Shown here piece by piece: positions 54,536-63,558 of a stretch of 64,000 nucleotides of DNA. The notes under the pieces were generated by a model. The model did no database searches and was not told the origin of the DNA. It worked only from the letters and a program-made list of their open reading frames with translations. Each line of letters opens with the position of its first letter. Position 1 is the first letter of the stretch. Source of the stretch: Aliagarivorans marinus DSM 23064 (GTDB lineage Bacteria > Pseudomonadota > Gammaproteobacteria > Enterobacterales > Celerinatantimonadaceae); assembly GCF_000429485.1 (NCBI RefSeq), contig NZ_AUBY01000015.1, forward strand, positions 62,001 to 126,000, read 5' to 3'. The position numbers and the translations under genes are program-made.

Positions 54536-55801
54536 ATGAACTTAACTGAGTTAAAAAATACGCCCGTCCACGAGCTGATTGCGTTGGGCGAATCCATGGG
54601 TTTGGAGAATCTGGCCCGTCTACGCAAGCAAGACATCATTTTCTCTATCCTAAAGGCTCACGCTAAAAGCGGTGAAGCGATCTACGGCAACGGAGTACTG
54701 GAGATCCTACAGGACGGTTTCGGTTTTCTACGTAGCGCAGACAGCTCTTACCTAGCCGGCCCTGACGACATCTACGTATCTCCAAGCCAAATCCGCCGTT
54801 TCAACCTGCGTACTGGTGACACTGTTGAAGGTAAAATTCGTCCGCCTAAAGAAGGCGAGCGCTACTTTGCCTTGCTGAAGATTGGTCAGGTTAACCACGA
54901 CAAACCGGAAAACTCGCGCAACAAGATCTTGTTCGAGAACTTAACCCCGCTACACGCTGCGTCTCGCTTGCGTATGGAGCGCGGTAATGGTTCTACCGAA
55001 GATATTACTGCTCGCGTATTGGACTTGGCATCGCCCATCGGTAAAGGTCAACGTGGCCTGATCGTGGCGCCGCCGAAAGCCGGTAAAACCATGTTGCTGC
55101 AGAACATCGCCCAGAACATCAGCTTTAACCACCCTGAGTGTGAGCTGATCGTACTGCTGATCGATGAGCGTCCGGAAGAAGTAACCGAGATGCAGCGTTT
55201 GGTACGTGGTGAAGTGATTGCTTCTACCTTCGATGAGCCAGCCAGCCGTCACGTACAAGTGGCTGAGATGGTGATCGAGAAAGCCAAGCGTTTGGTTGAA
55301 CATAAAAAAGATGTAGTTATCCTGCTCGACTCGATTACCCGTCTGGCACGTGCTTACAACACCGTGATCCCTTCCTCTGGTAAGGTACTGACCGGTGGTG
55401 TTGACGCTAATGCCCTGCATCGTCCAAAGCGCTTCTTCGGTGCTGCGCGTAACGTAGAAGAAGGTGGCAGCCTGTCGATTATCGCTACCGCGCTGGTAGA
55501 TACCGGCTCGAAGATGGACGAAGTGATCTACGAAGAGTTCAAGGGTACCGGTAACATGGAACTGCACTTGAGCCGTAAGATTGCCGAGAAGCGGGTTTAC
55601 CCAGCTATCGACATCAACCGCTCGGGCACTCGCCGTGAAGAGCTGCTGACCACCTCTGATGAGCTACAGAAGATGTGGATCCTGCGTAAGATTGTCCACC
55701 CAATGGACGAAACCGGCGCCATGGAGTTCTTGATCGACAAATTGTCGATGACCAAGACCAACGACGAGTTCTTCGATGCCATGAAGGCACAGAAGAAGTA
55801 G
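54536..55801 (+). CDS. rho: Transcription termination factor Rho
   Basis: Hexameric RNA-dependent ATPase/translocase that ends transcription at rut-containing RNAs. 421 residues (419 in E. coli). N-terminal SAP-like helices, cold-shock RNA-binding domain with DGFGFLR and [13 protein letters not shown], Walker [14 protein letters not shown], Walker [18 protein letters not shown]-loop [17 protein letters not shown] and R-loop KRFFGAARN, Arg finger [15 protein letters not shown]. No inserts. Confidence 0.98.
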   Translation: MNLTELKNTPVHELIALGESMGLENLARLRKQDIIFSILKAHAKSGEAIYGNGVLEILQDGFGFLRSADSSYLAGPDDIYVSPSQIRRFNLRTGDTVEGKIRPPKEGERYFALLKIGQVNHDKPENSRNKILFENLTPLHAASRLRMERGNGSTEDITARVLDLASPIGKGQRGLIVAPPKAGKTMLLQNIAQNISFNHPECELIVLLIDERPEEVTEMQRLVRGEVIASTFDEPASRHVQVAEMVIEKAKRLVEHKKDVVILLDSITRLARAYNTVIPSSGKVLTGGVDANALHRPKRFFGAARNVEEGGSLSIIATALVDTGSKMDEVIYEEFKGTGNMELHLSRKIAEKRVYPAIDINRSGTRREELLTTSDELQKMWILRKIVHPMDETGAMEFLIDKLSMTKTNDEFFDAMKAQKK

Positions 55802-55809
55802 TTGAGAAA

Positions 55810-55831
55810 ACTGGCCGCTCCCGCGGCCAGT
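55810..55831 (+). terminator. Hairpin after rho
   Basis: Perfect 9-bp stem ACTGGCCGC / GCGGCCAGT, loop TCCC, then GTTGTATT with only a poor T-run. A weak terminator or attenuator between rho and the next gene. Confidence 0.5.
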
Positions 55832-55855
55832 GTTGTATTCGGGCGGTGGTACGGA

Positions 55856-56755
55856 ATGCGTCGTTGCATCATAGGGATACTAAGTTGCTGGCTGAGCTAC
55901 CAGGCCTTGGCTGCCATGGGACCAACCCAGCCGGAGTCGGTGATTGCCGCACGGGTGCCGCCTTTATTGGTGGAGCGCAGCGTAAAGGCACTGCTGGTTA
56001 ACCAGCCCGCCTGGGTCGACGAGCTATTACTCCACCTGTCACCAGAGCATCGTGAACAGCTGCTGTATGAAGTGCTCGGCGGCCTGCACTACACCGGTCA
56101 TGTGCCAGATCAAGTGCTGGAAAACTGGCTACTCGCTAAATCCATTACCACGCCACTTCTGCGCGATTCACATCTGGCCGATGGCTATGAGGTGATCTTG
56201 CCGCGTTATGATTATCCGGCCTTGGCGCGCAGCATCTTGCACCAGTATCACTCTTCACAGCGGGTGGGTGAGATCACCAGCGAGCTGTTACGTGATGATT
56301 TTCATTGGTCACTGATCTTTCGTCCCAACAATCCTTTTATCGATAGTCAGCAAGCCGATGTGCTAAAAGCGTTGGCGGAGTTGACCTCGGCTCAAGCGCG
56401 CTATACCTACCAAAGCCTGCCGGACTCACTGCACTTTGCCGACAACGCTGTGCCGTTTGCCCTTGCGCAGCGCTCGCAAGATCCCAGCCTGATTTTGCAA
56501 GTGCTGCAACGCCCGGTGGATAATCATACCCGTTTACTGCTTGAGTGGGTCTCGCAGCACTATCCGCCAGAGCAGGCCTTGGCGCTGTTGGTCAATGCCG
56601 CGGAGAGCATCGATGTGCGCTATTTTGCCTTTCGTAGTATCGCCCTGTTGGGGGGAGCCTATCCTCCTGCGGCCCAGTACATGTTGGAGCAGTTTCGCAG
56701 TGAGGAAAACCATCAGTTAGCGGCAACCGTTATGGTAGAGCTGCAAAGCCGCTAA
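55856..56755 (+). CDS. Exported hypothetical protein between rho and ubiD
   Basis: 299 residues from ATG 55856; the frame is open 18 codons upstream, but that stretch contains the hairpin after rho. Signal peptide about 1-20 ([12 protein letters not shown]). The mature part is helical with repeated LL/AL pairs ([64 protein letters not shown]), suggesting HEAT-like or TPR-like helical repeats. Function unknown; ends 31 bases before ubiD and may be co-transcribed. Confidence 0.78.
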   Translation: MRRCIIGILSCWLSYQALAAMGPTQPESVIAARVPPLLVERSVKALLVNQPAWVDELLLHLSPEHREQLLYEVLGGLHYTGHVPDQVLENWLLAKSITTPLLRDSHLADGYEVILPRYDYPALARSILHQYHSSQRVGEITSELLRDDFHWSLIFRPNNPFIDSQQADVLKALAELTSAQARYTYQSLPDSLHFADNAVPFALAQRSQDPSLILQVLQRPVDNHTRLLLEWVSQHYPPEQALALLVNAAESIDVRYFAFRSIALLGGAYPPAAQYMLEQFRSEENHQLAATVMVELQSR

Positions 56756-56786
56756 ACTAATCACCGGAAAGGAACCGGATAAATCC

Positions 56787-58253
56787 ATGAAATATAAAGA
56801 CCTAAGAGATTTTATTGTACTGCTAGAAGCGCGCGGGGAACTCAAACGTATCTCTATGGAAGTCTCCACCGAGCTGGAGATGACTGAGATCTGCGACCGC
56901 ACCCTTAAAGCCGGTGGCCCGGCGCTGCTGTTCGAGAACGTTAAGGGCCACGATATGCCGGTGTTGGGTAACCTGTTTGGCACGCCAGAGCGAGTGGCCT
57001 TGGGGATGGGGCAGGACTCTGTAGCTGCGCTGCGAGAAGTGGGCACGTGGCTGTCTTACTTAAAAGAGCCGGAACCACCGAAGGGCTTCCGCGAGTTGAT
57101 GGACAAGCTGCCGATCTTCAAACAAGTGCTGAATATGCCCACCAAGAAGCTTCGCTCTGCGCCCTGTCAGGAAGTGGTGCTAACGGGCGATGAGGTGGAC
57201 TTGGACAAGCTGCCGATCCAAACCTGCTGGCCCGGTGATGTGGCGCCATTGGTCACCTGGGGATTAACCGTCACCCGTGGTCCCTACAAAAAGCGCCAGA
57301 ACCTTGGGATCTACCGCCAGCAGAAGCTCGCCAAGAACAAGCTGATTATGCGCTGGTTATCCCACCGCGGTGGTGCCATCGATTATCGTGAGTGGCAGGA
57401 AAAGTACCCGGGTAAACCCTATCCGGTGGCCGTGGCGCTAGGGGCCGATCCCGCGACCATCTTGGGTGCGGTAACCCCCGTACCAGATACCCTGTCCGAA
57501 TACGCCTTTGCCGGGCTATTGCGCGGTAGCCGCACAGAAACGGTCAAATGTGTGAGTAACGATCTGGAGGTGCCGGCTAGCGCCGAGATTGTGCTGGAAG
57601 GCTACCTGCAACCGGGCGAGACAGCGCCCGAGGGGCCATATGGTGACCACACCGGTTATTACAACGAGGTGGATGAGTTTCCGGTGTTTACCATCACCCA
57701 TGTGACTATGCGCCAACAGCCGATTTATCACAGCACCTACACCGGCCGCCCGCCCGATGAGCCGGCCGTGCTAGGCGTCGCACTTAACGAGGTGTTTGTG
57801 CCGATCCTGCAAAAGCAGTTTCCGGAGATCACTGACTTCTATCTGCCTCCAGAAGGTTGCTCCTACCGCATGGCCGTGGTGACGATTAAGAAGCAGTATC
57901 CCGGACACGCCAAGCGGGTGATGCTGGGAGTTTGGTCGTTCCTGCGCCAGTTTATGTATACCAAGTTTGTCATTGTCTGTGATGACGATGTGGATGCCCG
58001 TAACTGGCAGGACGTGATCTGGGCGATTACCACCCGGATGGACCCGGCGCGCGACACCACCATGATCGAGCACACCCCCATCGATTACCTAGATTTTGCC
58101 TCTCCGGTTTCAGGCTTAGGATCGAAAATGGGAATGGACGCCACCAACAAATGGCCGGGTGAAACCGACCGTGAATGGGGCCAGGTGATTGAGATGGATC
58201 CCGCAGTAAAACAGCGGGTTGATAGTATTTGGCAGCAATTGGGCATAGACTAG
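56787..58253 (+). CDS. ubiD: 3-octaprenyl-4-hydroxybenzoate carboxy-lyase UbiD
   Basis: Prenylated-FMN-dependent decarboxylase of ubiquinone synthesis, converting 3-octaprenyl-4-hydroxybenzoate to octaprenylphenol; needs UbiX for its cofactor. 488 residues (497 in E. coli). [49 protein letters not shown], cofactor/Mn region [25 protein letters not shown] with catalytic acidic residues, [12 protein letters not shown]. First of three genes with the ferredoxin and fre. Confidence 0.97.
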   Translation: MKYKDLRDFIVLLEARGELKRISMEVSTELEMTEICDRTLKAGGPALLFENVKGHDMPVLGNLFGTPERVALGMGQDSVAALREVGTWLSYLKEPEPPKGFRELMDKLPIFKQVLNMPTKKLRSAPCQEVVLTGDEVDLDKLPIQTCWPGDVAPLVTWGLTVTRGPYKKRQNLGIYRQQKLAKNKLIMRWLSHRGGAIDYREWQEKYPGKPYPVAVALGADPATILGAVTPVPDTLSEYAFAGLLRGSRTETVKCVSNDLEVPASAEIVLEGYLQPGETAPEGPYGDHTGYYNEVDEFPVFTITHVTMRQQPIYHSTYTGRPPDEPAVLGVALNEVFVPILQKQFPEITDFYLPPEGCSYRMAVVTIKKQYPGHAKRVMLGVWSFLRQFMYTKFVIVCDDDVDARNWQDVIWAITTRMDPARDTTMIEHTPIDYLDFASPVSGLGSKMGMDATNKWPGETDREWGQVIEMDPAVKQRVDSIWQQLGID

Positions 58254-58258
58254 GCCTG

Positions 58259-58558
58259 ATGGAAAATGAACATCGGATCCGGCTCATTAAGTCGGGCACA
58301 GTCTCAAGTGTTTGCGAGTTTCAGGCTAAGGAAAGCGAAACCATCTTGCAAGCGGCGCTTCGTCAGGGGGTAACATGGCCCCATCGTTGTCGAGCTGGAG
58401 CCTGTCTGAGCTGCGCGGCACGCGCCTTTGAGGGTGAGTGGGCGTATCAAGTGGAGCCAGTGTTAAGTAAACATGAGTTAACCCAGCATGAACAGAGCCA
58501 AGGCTGGCTGCTAGCCTGCATAGCCCAAGCGCGCTCTGATCTACATATTTTGCTTTGA
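58259..58558 (+). CDS. Plant-type 2Fe-2S ferredoxin
   Basis: 99 residues from ATG 58259, five bases after the ubiD stop. The cluster ligands are CRAGACLSC (C-x4-C-x2-C, about residues 44-52) and a fourth Cys in WLLACIAQA, the standard plant-type pattern; short loops and acidic/neutral surface. It precedes fre by 15 bases. Inference: ferredoxin and Fre act as a two-protein version of the fused ferredoxin-reductase proteins, moving electrons from NAD(P)H through Fre's flavin to the cluster or the reverse. Final acceptor unknown. Confidence 0.9.
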   Translation: MENEHRIRLIKSGTVSSVCEFQAKESETILQAALRQGVTWPHRCRAGACLSCAARAFEGEWAYQVEPVLSKHELTQHEQSQGWLLACIAQARSDLHILL

Positions 58559-58573
58559 GGGAAGTGAGGAAGC

Positions 58574-59269
58574 ATGAAGCGAGTGACTTGTAAGGTGGTA
58601 TCGGTTGAGCCGATCCTCGACGACATCTTTAACATAGAGCTAAAACCAGAGTCGCCACAAACCTTTATCGCAGGGCAATACCTGCAGATGGTCATGGCGG
58701 AAGATGACAAACGGCCGTTCTCTATTGCCAGCTCGCCAGAACAGACCGATCTTATCGAGCTGCATATCGGCGCACCAGAAACCAATTCCTATGCCCGTCA
58801 GGTCATCGAGAAGCTACAGCACAGTGGCGAAGTTGAGATTGAGTTGCCTTTCGGCAAAGCCGGCTATCGTGTCGACAGCGCCTTGCCGTTGTTGCTGATG
58901 GTGGGCGGCACTGGCTTTGCGTATGCCAAATCCATCGTTGAACATATCATCGACACCGAGCAGGATCGCAAGATCTACTTGTACTGGGGTGGCCGCAACA
59001 TGGGCGGACTGTATCTCAATGAGCTGGCCTATCAATGGCAAGAGCTGGACCGCGTGCACTTTGTACCGGTACTAGAGCATGCGGTGCCACAGTGGACCGG
59101 CAAGCGTGGTCTGGTGCACGAAGCGGTGCTGGAAGACTTTGAAGATATGAGTGGTCTAGAGGTTTATATTGCCGGGCGCTTTGAGATGGCGGCATTGGCG
59201 CGTGAAGCCTTTACTGCCCGCGGCCTACCCGCCGAGCAGCTCCATGGTGATGCCTACGAGTTTATCTAA
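58574..59269 (+). CDS. fre: NAD(P)H-flavin reductase
   Basis: Reduces free flavins (FMN, riboflavin, FAD) with NAD(P)H. Reduced flavin serves iron reduction, ribonucleotide-reductase activation and possibly UbiX/UbiD cofactor supply. 231 residues (233 in E. coli). FAGQYLQMV-like region, KRPFSIASSP flavin site, GGTGFAYAKSIVEHI nucleotide site, YWGGRN, YIAGRFEMA and HGDAYEFI end. Third gene of the ubiD unit, with a terminator after it. Confidence 0.96.
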   Translation: MKRVTCKVVSVEPILDDIFNIELKPESPQTFIAGQYLQMVMAEDDKRPFSIASSPEQTDLIELHIGAPETNSYARQVIEKLQHSGEVEIELPFGKAGYRVDSALPLLLMVGGTGFAYAKSIVEHIIDTEQDRKIYLYWGGRNMGGLYLNELAYQWQELDRVHFVPVLEHAVPQWTGKRGLVHEAVLEDFEDMSGLEVYIAGRFEMAALAREAFTARGLPAEQLHGDAYEFI

Positions 59270-59285
59270 CGCCCTTTTAAACCAG

Positions 59286-59315
59286 AAAAAGCCGCTCGAT
59301 TGAGCGGCTTTGTTG
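59286..59315. terminator. Bidirectional terminator between fre and hemY
   Basis: AAGCCGCTC (59289-59297) / GAGCGGCTT (59302-59310), loop GATT, then TGTTGT on the plus strand and five A on the left giving a T-run for the minus strand. Confidence 0.9.
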
Positions 59316-59333
59316 TATGTGCTGCCTAAGGGC

Positions 59334-60500
59334 TTAAGCCAAGGCCTTTCGATAGAACTCCACTGCCTGTTCGGGATCGGCCTGCTGGTGCTTCACCTCT
59401 GCCATCAACTGGTAGGCCTTGGCTGATGGTTCTGCTTCCAGACAGCGGCTTAATACGTTTTCCGCTTCGCTCAGCTGTTGTTGCTCAAGATAGAGCTTGG
59501 CCAAGGTCAGCAGTAGCGGTGGATAGTCACCACAGCGTTTCTCCAACTTAGCCAGCTGTTGGATCAGCGGGTAGGGATCTTCCAGTTCCAGCTCTGAGGC
59601 TACTTCAAACAACAAACTGTCTGCCGAGCTGGTTAGCAACGAGCCAATCAACTGATAGGCGCCGCTGCTGTCGCCCGCTTTGATCAGCGCCCGGGTGGCG
59701 GTGGCAGCAATCAGTGCGTCTTTCTTTTGCTTACGCGGCATGCGATTCCAGTAGTCGGCTACCTTGTCGGCACCGTCATGGGTGGCCAGCGCGTCAAACA
59801 GCGCCTGATAGCTGCGTTTGCGCTCGGCGTTTAGTTGTTCACTATCAATCAAATGCAGCTTATGGGCAGAGGGCAAAATATCCAGATACTGCTGCCACAT
59901 GGCCAATTCGGGATAGATCTGCAGCAGCAGGCGCTTGGCACTGGCGTTATCGATAGTTGACTGGGGTAGCTGTTGTAAACTGCCCAGCGCTGCTTGATGG
60001 TCGCCTTGCTGCAGTTGTAGGCGAGCCTGAGTGAGCAGTACCGCCTCGTCGCTGTCGCCGAGCTGGCTGGCCTTCTCAAGATAGGCATCGCGCTTGGATT
60101 GTTGCCCTTGGTTGGCGGCGGCCTCGGCAGCGGTCAGGTAGTTGAGGGCAGGCAGCTCGCTGTGTTGTGCCGCCTTCGAGACCAGCTTCTCGGCGTGCTG
60201 ATAGTCGCCCTTCATCATCGCCATCAGGCCCTGCTGAGTGTGGCTTTGGGCGCTGCGACGACGCTGACGCCCCCACCAGTTGCCGGAGCGGGTGATGCTC
60301 AGCCAGATGATCCGCAGCAGCCACAGGCTGAACACCAGTGCGCAGAACAGGATAAACAGAAAGAAGATCGCGCTGGTGACCGACATCTCGATGGTGTAGT
60401 CGTTAAACGCAATCAGCACATAGCCTTTGTTACCTGCCAGCTGCGGGCCGAGGGCTAGCCCCAGTGCAAGCAGGCAGAGCAGGATCAGCACCTTAATCAT
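59334..60500 (-). CDS. hemY: HemY, heme-operon TPR membrane protein
   Basis: Inner-membrane protein of the hemCDXY operon, not the Bacillus HemY oxidase. 388 residues (398 in E. coli). Two N-terminal TMs (about 1-20 and 40-65) with the HemY-type NDYTIEMSVTSAIF between, then RRRRSAQSHTQQGLMAMMKGDYQHAEKLVSKAA and cytoplasmic TPR repeats to the end. Role in heme-precursor handling is not settled. The start overlaps the hemX stop by one base (TAATG). Confidence 0.94.
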   Translation of the reverse strand: MIKVLILLCLLALGLALGPQLAGNKGYVLIAFNDYTIEMSVTSAIFFLFILFCALVFSLWLLRIIWLSITRSGNWWGRQRRRSAQSHTQQGLMAMMKGDYQHAEKLVSKAAQHSELPALNYLTAAEAAANQGQQSKRDAYLEKASQLGDSDEAVLLTQARLQLQQGDHQAALGSLQQLPQSTIDNASAKRLLLQIYPELAMWQQYLDILPSAHKLHLIDSEQLNAERKRSYQALFDALATHDGADKVADYWNRMPRKQKKDALIAATATRALIKAGDSSGAYQLIGSLLTSSADSLLFEVASELELEDPYPLIQQLAKLEKRCGDYPPLLLTLAKLYLEQQQLSEAENVLSRCLEAEPSAKAYQLMAEVKHQQADPEQAVEFYRKALA

Positions 60501-61645
60501 TATTGACCCCCTTCAGCCAGCGGCTCGCGGATCAGCCGTTGCTCGCGCTGCTTAATGGCTTGCTCGGCGGCGGCCAGGCTCGCCAAGGTGTCAGGAACCT
60601 CGACCTGAATATCGAGGGTTTGCAGCTCACGCAGATCGCTGATCAAGGCCTCAGCTTGCGCATTCTGGGTAAAGTACTGGCCGATCCACTGCTCAGCACG
60701 GGCCAGCTTGGCCTTGAATAGCTCGCCTTGTTGGCGGAACAGCGCTTGCTCGGCTTGTTGCAGCTGCAGCTTGAGGTTTTCATTTAGATACCAAGCGTGC
60801 TGTGGCTCGATCAGCGCCTCGACCTGGCCGTCGCGGCGGCGCACCGTGACGAAGTTTTCGCTAAAGCGTTGCCAACTCTTGGCGAGATTTTCCTGCCAAT
60901 CGGCGGCGCTGTCACTGAGGGCTTGGTCTTGTTCCTCTAGTGCTTCGGGCAGCTCAATGGCAGCCAACTGCAGCGCTTCTACCTGCTCCAGCATGCTTTC
61001 CAGTTTTAGGGCGATACCGGTGCGATCAACCAGCGGCAGCGCCTGTATGGTTTGCAGATCTTGGGCGATGGCCCGGCGCAGCGTGAGCAGATGCGGGTCG
61101 TTAACCACGGCGAGTGAGGCATCGGCTTCGCTGAGTAACATGCTGGCGGTGGCGCTGTCTTGCTCCAGCCACAGCTTGTTGGCGGCCAACTGCAGTAGGT
61201 AGTTGGCTTCGTTGAGGCGCCAGTGGTTGGCATCTTTGACATTCATTAGAGCCAGCGCTTGTTGCAGGTCGGCGGCATCTTGGCTGGCACTTTCCAGCTG
61301 CTGCTGGAAGCCATCTATGGTGCTTTGCTGGGCTTCTATCAGGGCGTTGAGTTGTTGAAGACGCTGTTGGTCCTGCTGCTGCGCTTCGCGATATTGTTGC
61401 TCGCGGGCATCTTGGCTGGTGTTAAGCAGGCGCATCTGGGTGCTTTGCTGTTCTTTGAGCTCGCTGAGCTGCCAGTAGCCAAGGCCTGCCAGCGCCAATA
61501 CCAAGATAATGGCAATCACCGCCAGAATGACAGGAAGCAGAGATTTGGACTGTTTTTTAGGGGCCGAGTCGCTCTTCTCAGACGCAGTCGGGGCAGCAGA
61601 TGCTGATGCGTCAGTTTGACTTTCGCTGGGTAGGGTCTCGTTCAT
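60500..61645 (-). CDS. hemX: HemX, heme-operon membrane protein
   Basis: 381 residues. A Ser/Ala/Lys-rich cytoplasmic tail (1-36), one TM (LLPVILAVIAIILVLALAGLGYW, about 37-60), then a long periplasmic coiled coil (about 62-130; Gln/Glu-rich) and a helical domain with WRLNEANYLLQLAANKLWLEQD. Often labelled uroporphyrinogen-III methyltransferase, but no SUMT domain is present, so that name is wrong for this protein. AAGGA precedes the ATG. Between hemD and hemY in one operon. Confidence 0.94.
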   Translation of the reverse strand: MNETLPSESQTDASASAAPTASEKSDSAPKKQSKSLLPVILAVIAIILVLALAGLGYWQLSELKEQQSTQMRLLNTSQDAREQQYREAQQQDQQRLQQLNALIEAQQSTIDGFQQQLESASQDAADLQQALALMNVKDANHWRLNEANYLLQLAANKLWLEQDSATASMLLSEADASLAVVNDPHLLTLRRAIAQDLQTIQALPLVDRTGIALKLESMLEQVEALQLAAIELPEALEEQDQALSDSAADWQENLAKSWQRFSENFVTVRRRDGQVEALIEPQHAWYLNENLKLQLQQAEQALFRQQGELFKAKLARAEQWIGQYFTQNAQAEALISDLRELQTLDIQVEVPDTLASLAAAEQAIKQREQRLIREPLAEGGQ

Positions 61646-61659
61646 TGTTATTCCTTTTA

Positions 61660-62388
61660 CTAAGACAGCTTCGTCAATGCCTGGGCAAAGGCCTGATTGG
61701 AGGCGCCTTCACTGAGCACTAAATGATTAAAGCCCAATGACTTGGCGAAGTCTACTAGACGTTGGCTGGGTACCAGCAAGTGGCACGCTCGCAACCAGCT
61801 TTGAAAATCGGCGTTGTCAGATTGTGCGACAAGTTGTTTTAACAGCTCGCCGCTACTGACCACCAAGGTATCGATGTTTTGTTGCCATTGTAGTCGCTGC
61901 GCTGGGGAGTAGCGTAGCCCTTGCCGCCGGTAGCATTCCACGTAGCTCACTTGGGCGCCCTTGGATCCTAGCTGCTCGGCCAGCCACTCGCGCCCAGTGT
62001 CGCCGCGCATGATAATCGCCCGCTCAATCTGCTGGGTCGCCAGCAATGCCAACATCCCCTCGCTGTTTTGCTGTGCGGGATAAACGGCGTCTACCCCCCA
62101 CGCTTTCCAACGCTGAGCACTGGCTTGGCCAACCGCTAAAAAGTTGAGGGCCTCGGGCCAGGCGAGCTGAGCTTGCTCGCGCCACTGTTCCACCGCATCG
62201 ACCGCATATTGGCTGACTGCGATCAACCAAGTGTTGGTAGAGGTGTCGATGTTATGCAGCTGGGGGAAGTCATCATGGGGATGGATCGCTTGCATCGGCG
62301 CAAAGGTCACCGTGTAGCCCAGCTCACGCAGCAGCGCGCTGCACTGCTCGCCGTGGTGCTGGGGACGGGTAACCAACACGCCGCGCAT
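61660..62388 (-). CDS. hemD: Uroporphyrinogen-III synthase
   Basis: Cyclises hydroxymethylbilane from HemC to uroporphyrinogen III with inversion of ring D. 242 residues (246 in E. coli). Low-conservation family: VLVTRPQHHGEQCSALLRELGYTV start, WLIAVSQYAVDAVEQW, FLAVGQASAQRWKAWG, RGDTGREWLAEQL, YRR and VVSSGELLKQL. The ATG follows the hemC stop directly (TAGATG), with no gap. Confidence 0.94.
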   Translation of the reverse strand: MRGVLVTRPQHHGEQCSALLRELGYTVTFAPMQAIHPHDDFPQLHNIDTSTNTWLIAVSQYAVDAVEQWREQAQLAWPEALNFLAVGQASAQRWKAWGVDAVYPAQQNSEGMLALLATQQIERAIIMRGDTGREWLAEQLGSKGAQVSYVECYRRQGLRYSPAQRLQWQQNIDTLVVSSGELLKQLVAQSDNADFQSWLRACHLLVPSQRLVDFAKSLGFNHLVLSEGASNQAFAQALTKLS

Positions 62389-63315
62389 CTAGCCGTAGAC
62401 CTCGGCCAAGATCTTATCGGCGCCCGCGCTGAGTAAGCGCTCGGCGAGGCTTACGCCCAGTTGCTCCGCCTGTTCCGCAGGGCCGTGGATCTCATCTTCA
62501 ATGACTCTGGAGCCGTCGATAGCGCCGACGAGGGCGCGTAGGCGAAGCTGGGGGCCATCGAGCTCGGCAAAGCAGGCAATCGGTACCTGACAGCCGCCTT
62601 GCAGTCGGTGGTTTAAGGCGCGCTCGGCTTTAACACGAATCGAGGTGTCTGCATCGTTTAGTGGCGCCAGCAATGTGTGAAGGCGCTCATCATCGCTGCG
62701 ACACTCAATCCCAACCGCGCCTTGGCCACCGGCGGGTAGTAAGGTGTCGGGCGAGAGGTAGTCGGCGATACGCTGTTGCATCTCTAAGCGCAGCAGGCCG
62801 GCGCTGGCCAGGATAATGGCGTGATACTCGCCTGCATCAAGCTTGGCCAGGCGGGTGTTCACGTTGCCGCGCAGGTCTTTGATCTGTAGGTCGGGGCGCA
62901 GCTTAAGCAGTTGGCATTGGCGGCGCAGGCTGCTGGTGCCTACGATCGCGCCTTGAGGTAGTGCATCGAGGCTGGGGTAGTCGTTGCTAACAAAGGCGTC
63001 GCGCGGGTCTTCGCGCTCGCAGATGCAGTACAGGCCCAAACCATCGGGAAACTCCATCGGGACATCTTTCATGGAGTGCACCGCAATGTCTGCTCGGCCA
63101 TCGAGCATGGCGTTTTCCAACTCTTTGAGAAACAGGCCTTTACCGCCGATCTTGGCCAGTGGGGTGTCGAGGATCTTGTCGCCCTTGGTGCTCATCGGCA
63201 GCAGTTCGACGCTAAGGCCGCTGTGTTCGGCTTCTAAGCGGGCTTTAACAAACTCGGCCTGCCACATGGCCAAGGGGCTTTTACGGGTGGCAATACGCAG
63301 GGTGTTCACAAACAC
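62389..63315 (-). CDS. hemC: Hydroxymethylbilane synthase (porphobilinogen deaminase)
   Basis: Polymerises four porphobilinogens to hydroxymethylbilane on a covalent dipyrromethane cofactor. 308 residues (313 in E. coli). [45 protein letters not shown] with the catalytic Asp, [20 protein letters not shown], and GGCQVPIAC with the cofactor Cys near 240. First gene of hemCDXY, divergent from cyaA, as in enterobacteria and Shewanella. Confidence 0.97.
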   Translation of the reverse strand: MFVNTLRIATRKSPLAMWQAEFVKARLEAEHSGLSVELLPMSTKGDKILDTPLAKIGGKGLFLKELENAMLDGRADIAVHSMKDVPMEFPDGLGLYCICEREDPRDAFVSNDYPSLDALPQGAIVGTSSLRRQCQLLKLRPDLQIKDLRGNVNTRLAKLDAGEYHAIILASAGLLRLEMQQRIADYLSPDTLLPAGGQGAVGIECRSDDERLHTLLAPLNDADTSIRVKAERALNHRLQGGCQVPIACFAELDGPQLRLRALVGAIDGSRVIEDEIHGPAEQAEQLGVSLAERLLSAGADKILAEVYG

Positions 63316-63490
63316 GCGTCTCCATTTAATGCATGTTTTACAATGCCTTCAGGGTATCACTGGCGAGCCGCTGGCCCAACCGTCTTACCCGGATTCCCGT
63401 GCAAAATTGGCGGCTGGCTTAGGCGATTTTTACACGCCAAGCACAGCCCTGCTTGGAGTAGGGTTTTAGTTTACCGGTGATGCGTAGAAG

Positions 63491-63506
63491 TGTTAACATG
63501 CTCACA
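63491..63506. promoter_or_regulatory. Candidate CRP site upstream of cyaA
   Basis: TGTTA-ACATGC-TCACA matches TGTGA-N6-TCACA at 9 of 10 positions. Fourteen bases downstream is TATACT (63521-63526), a likely -10, so bound CRP would cover the -35 and repress, as known for E. coli cyaA. Confidence 0.6.
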
Positions 63507-63558
63507 TTTCATACGTTATATATACTTGCCCAACACTCTGGGCGGGTTAAAGAGTACC

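Noticed and set aside
60500-61645. HemX as uroporphyrinogen-III C-methyltransferase
   Set aside because: The sequence is an anchor plus coiled coil; no SUMT catalytic domain or SAM site is visible.
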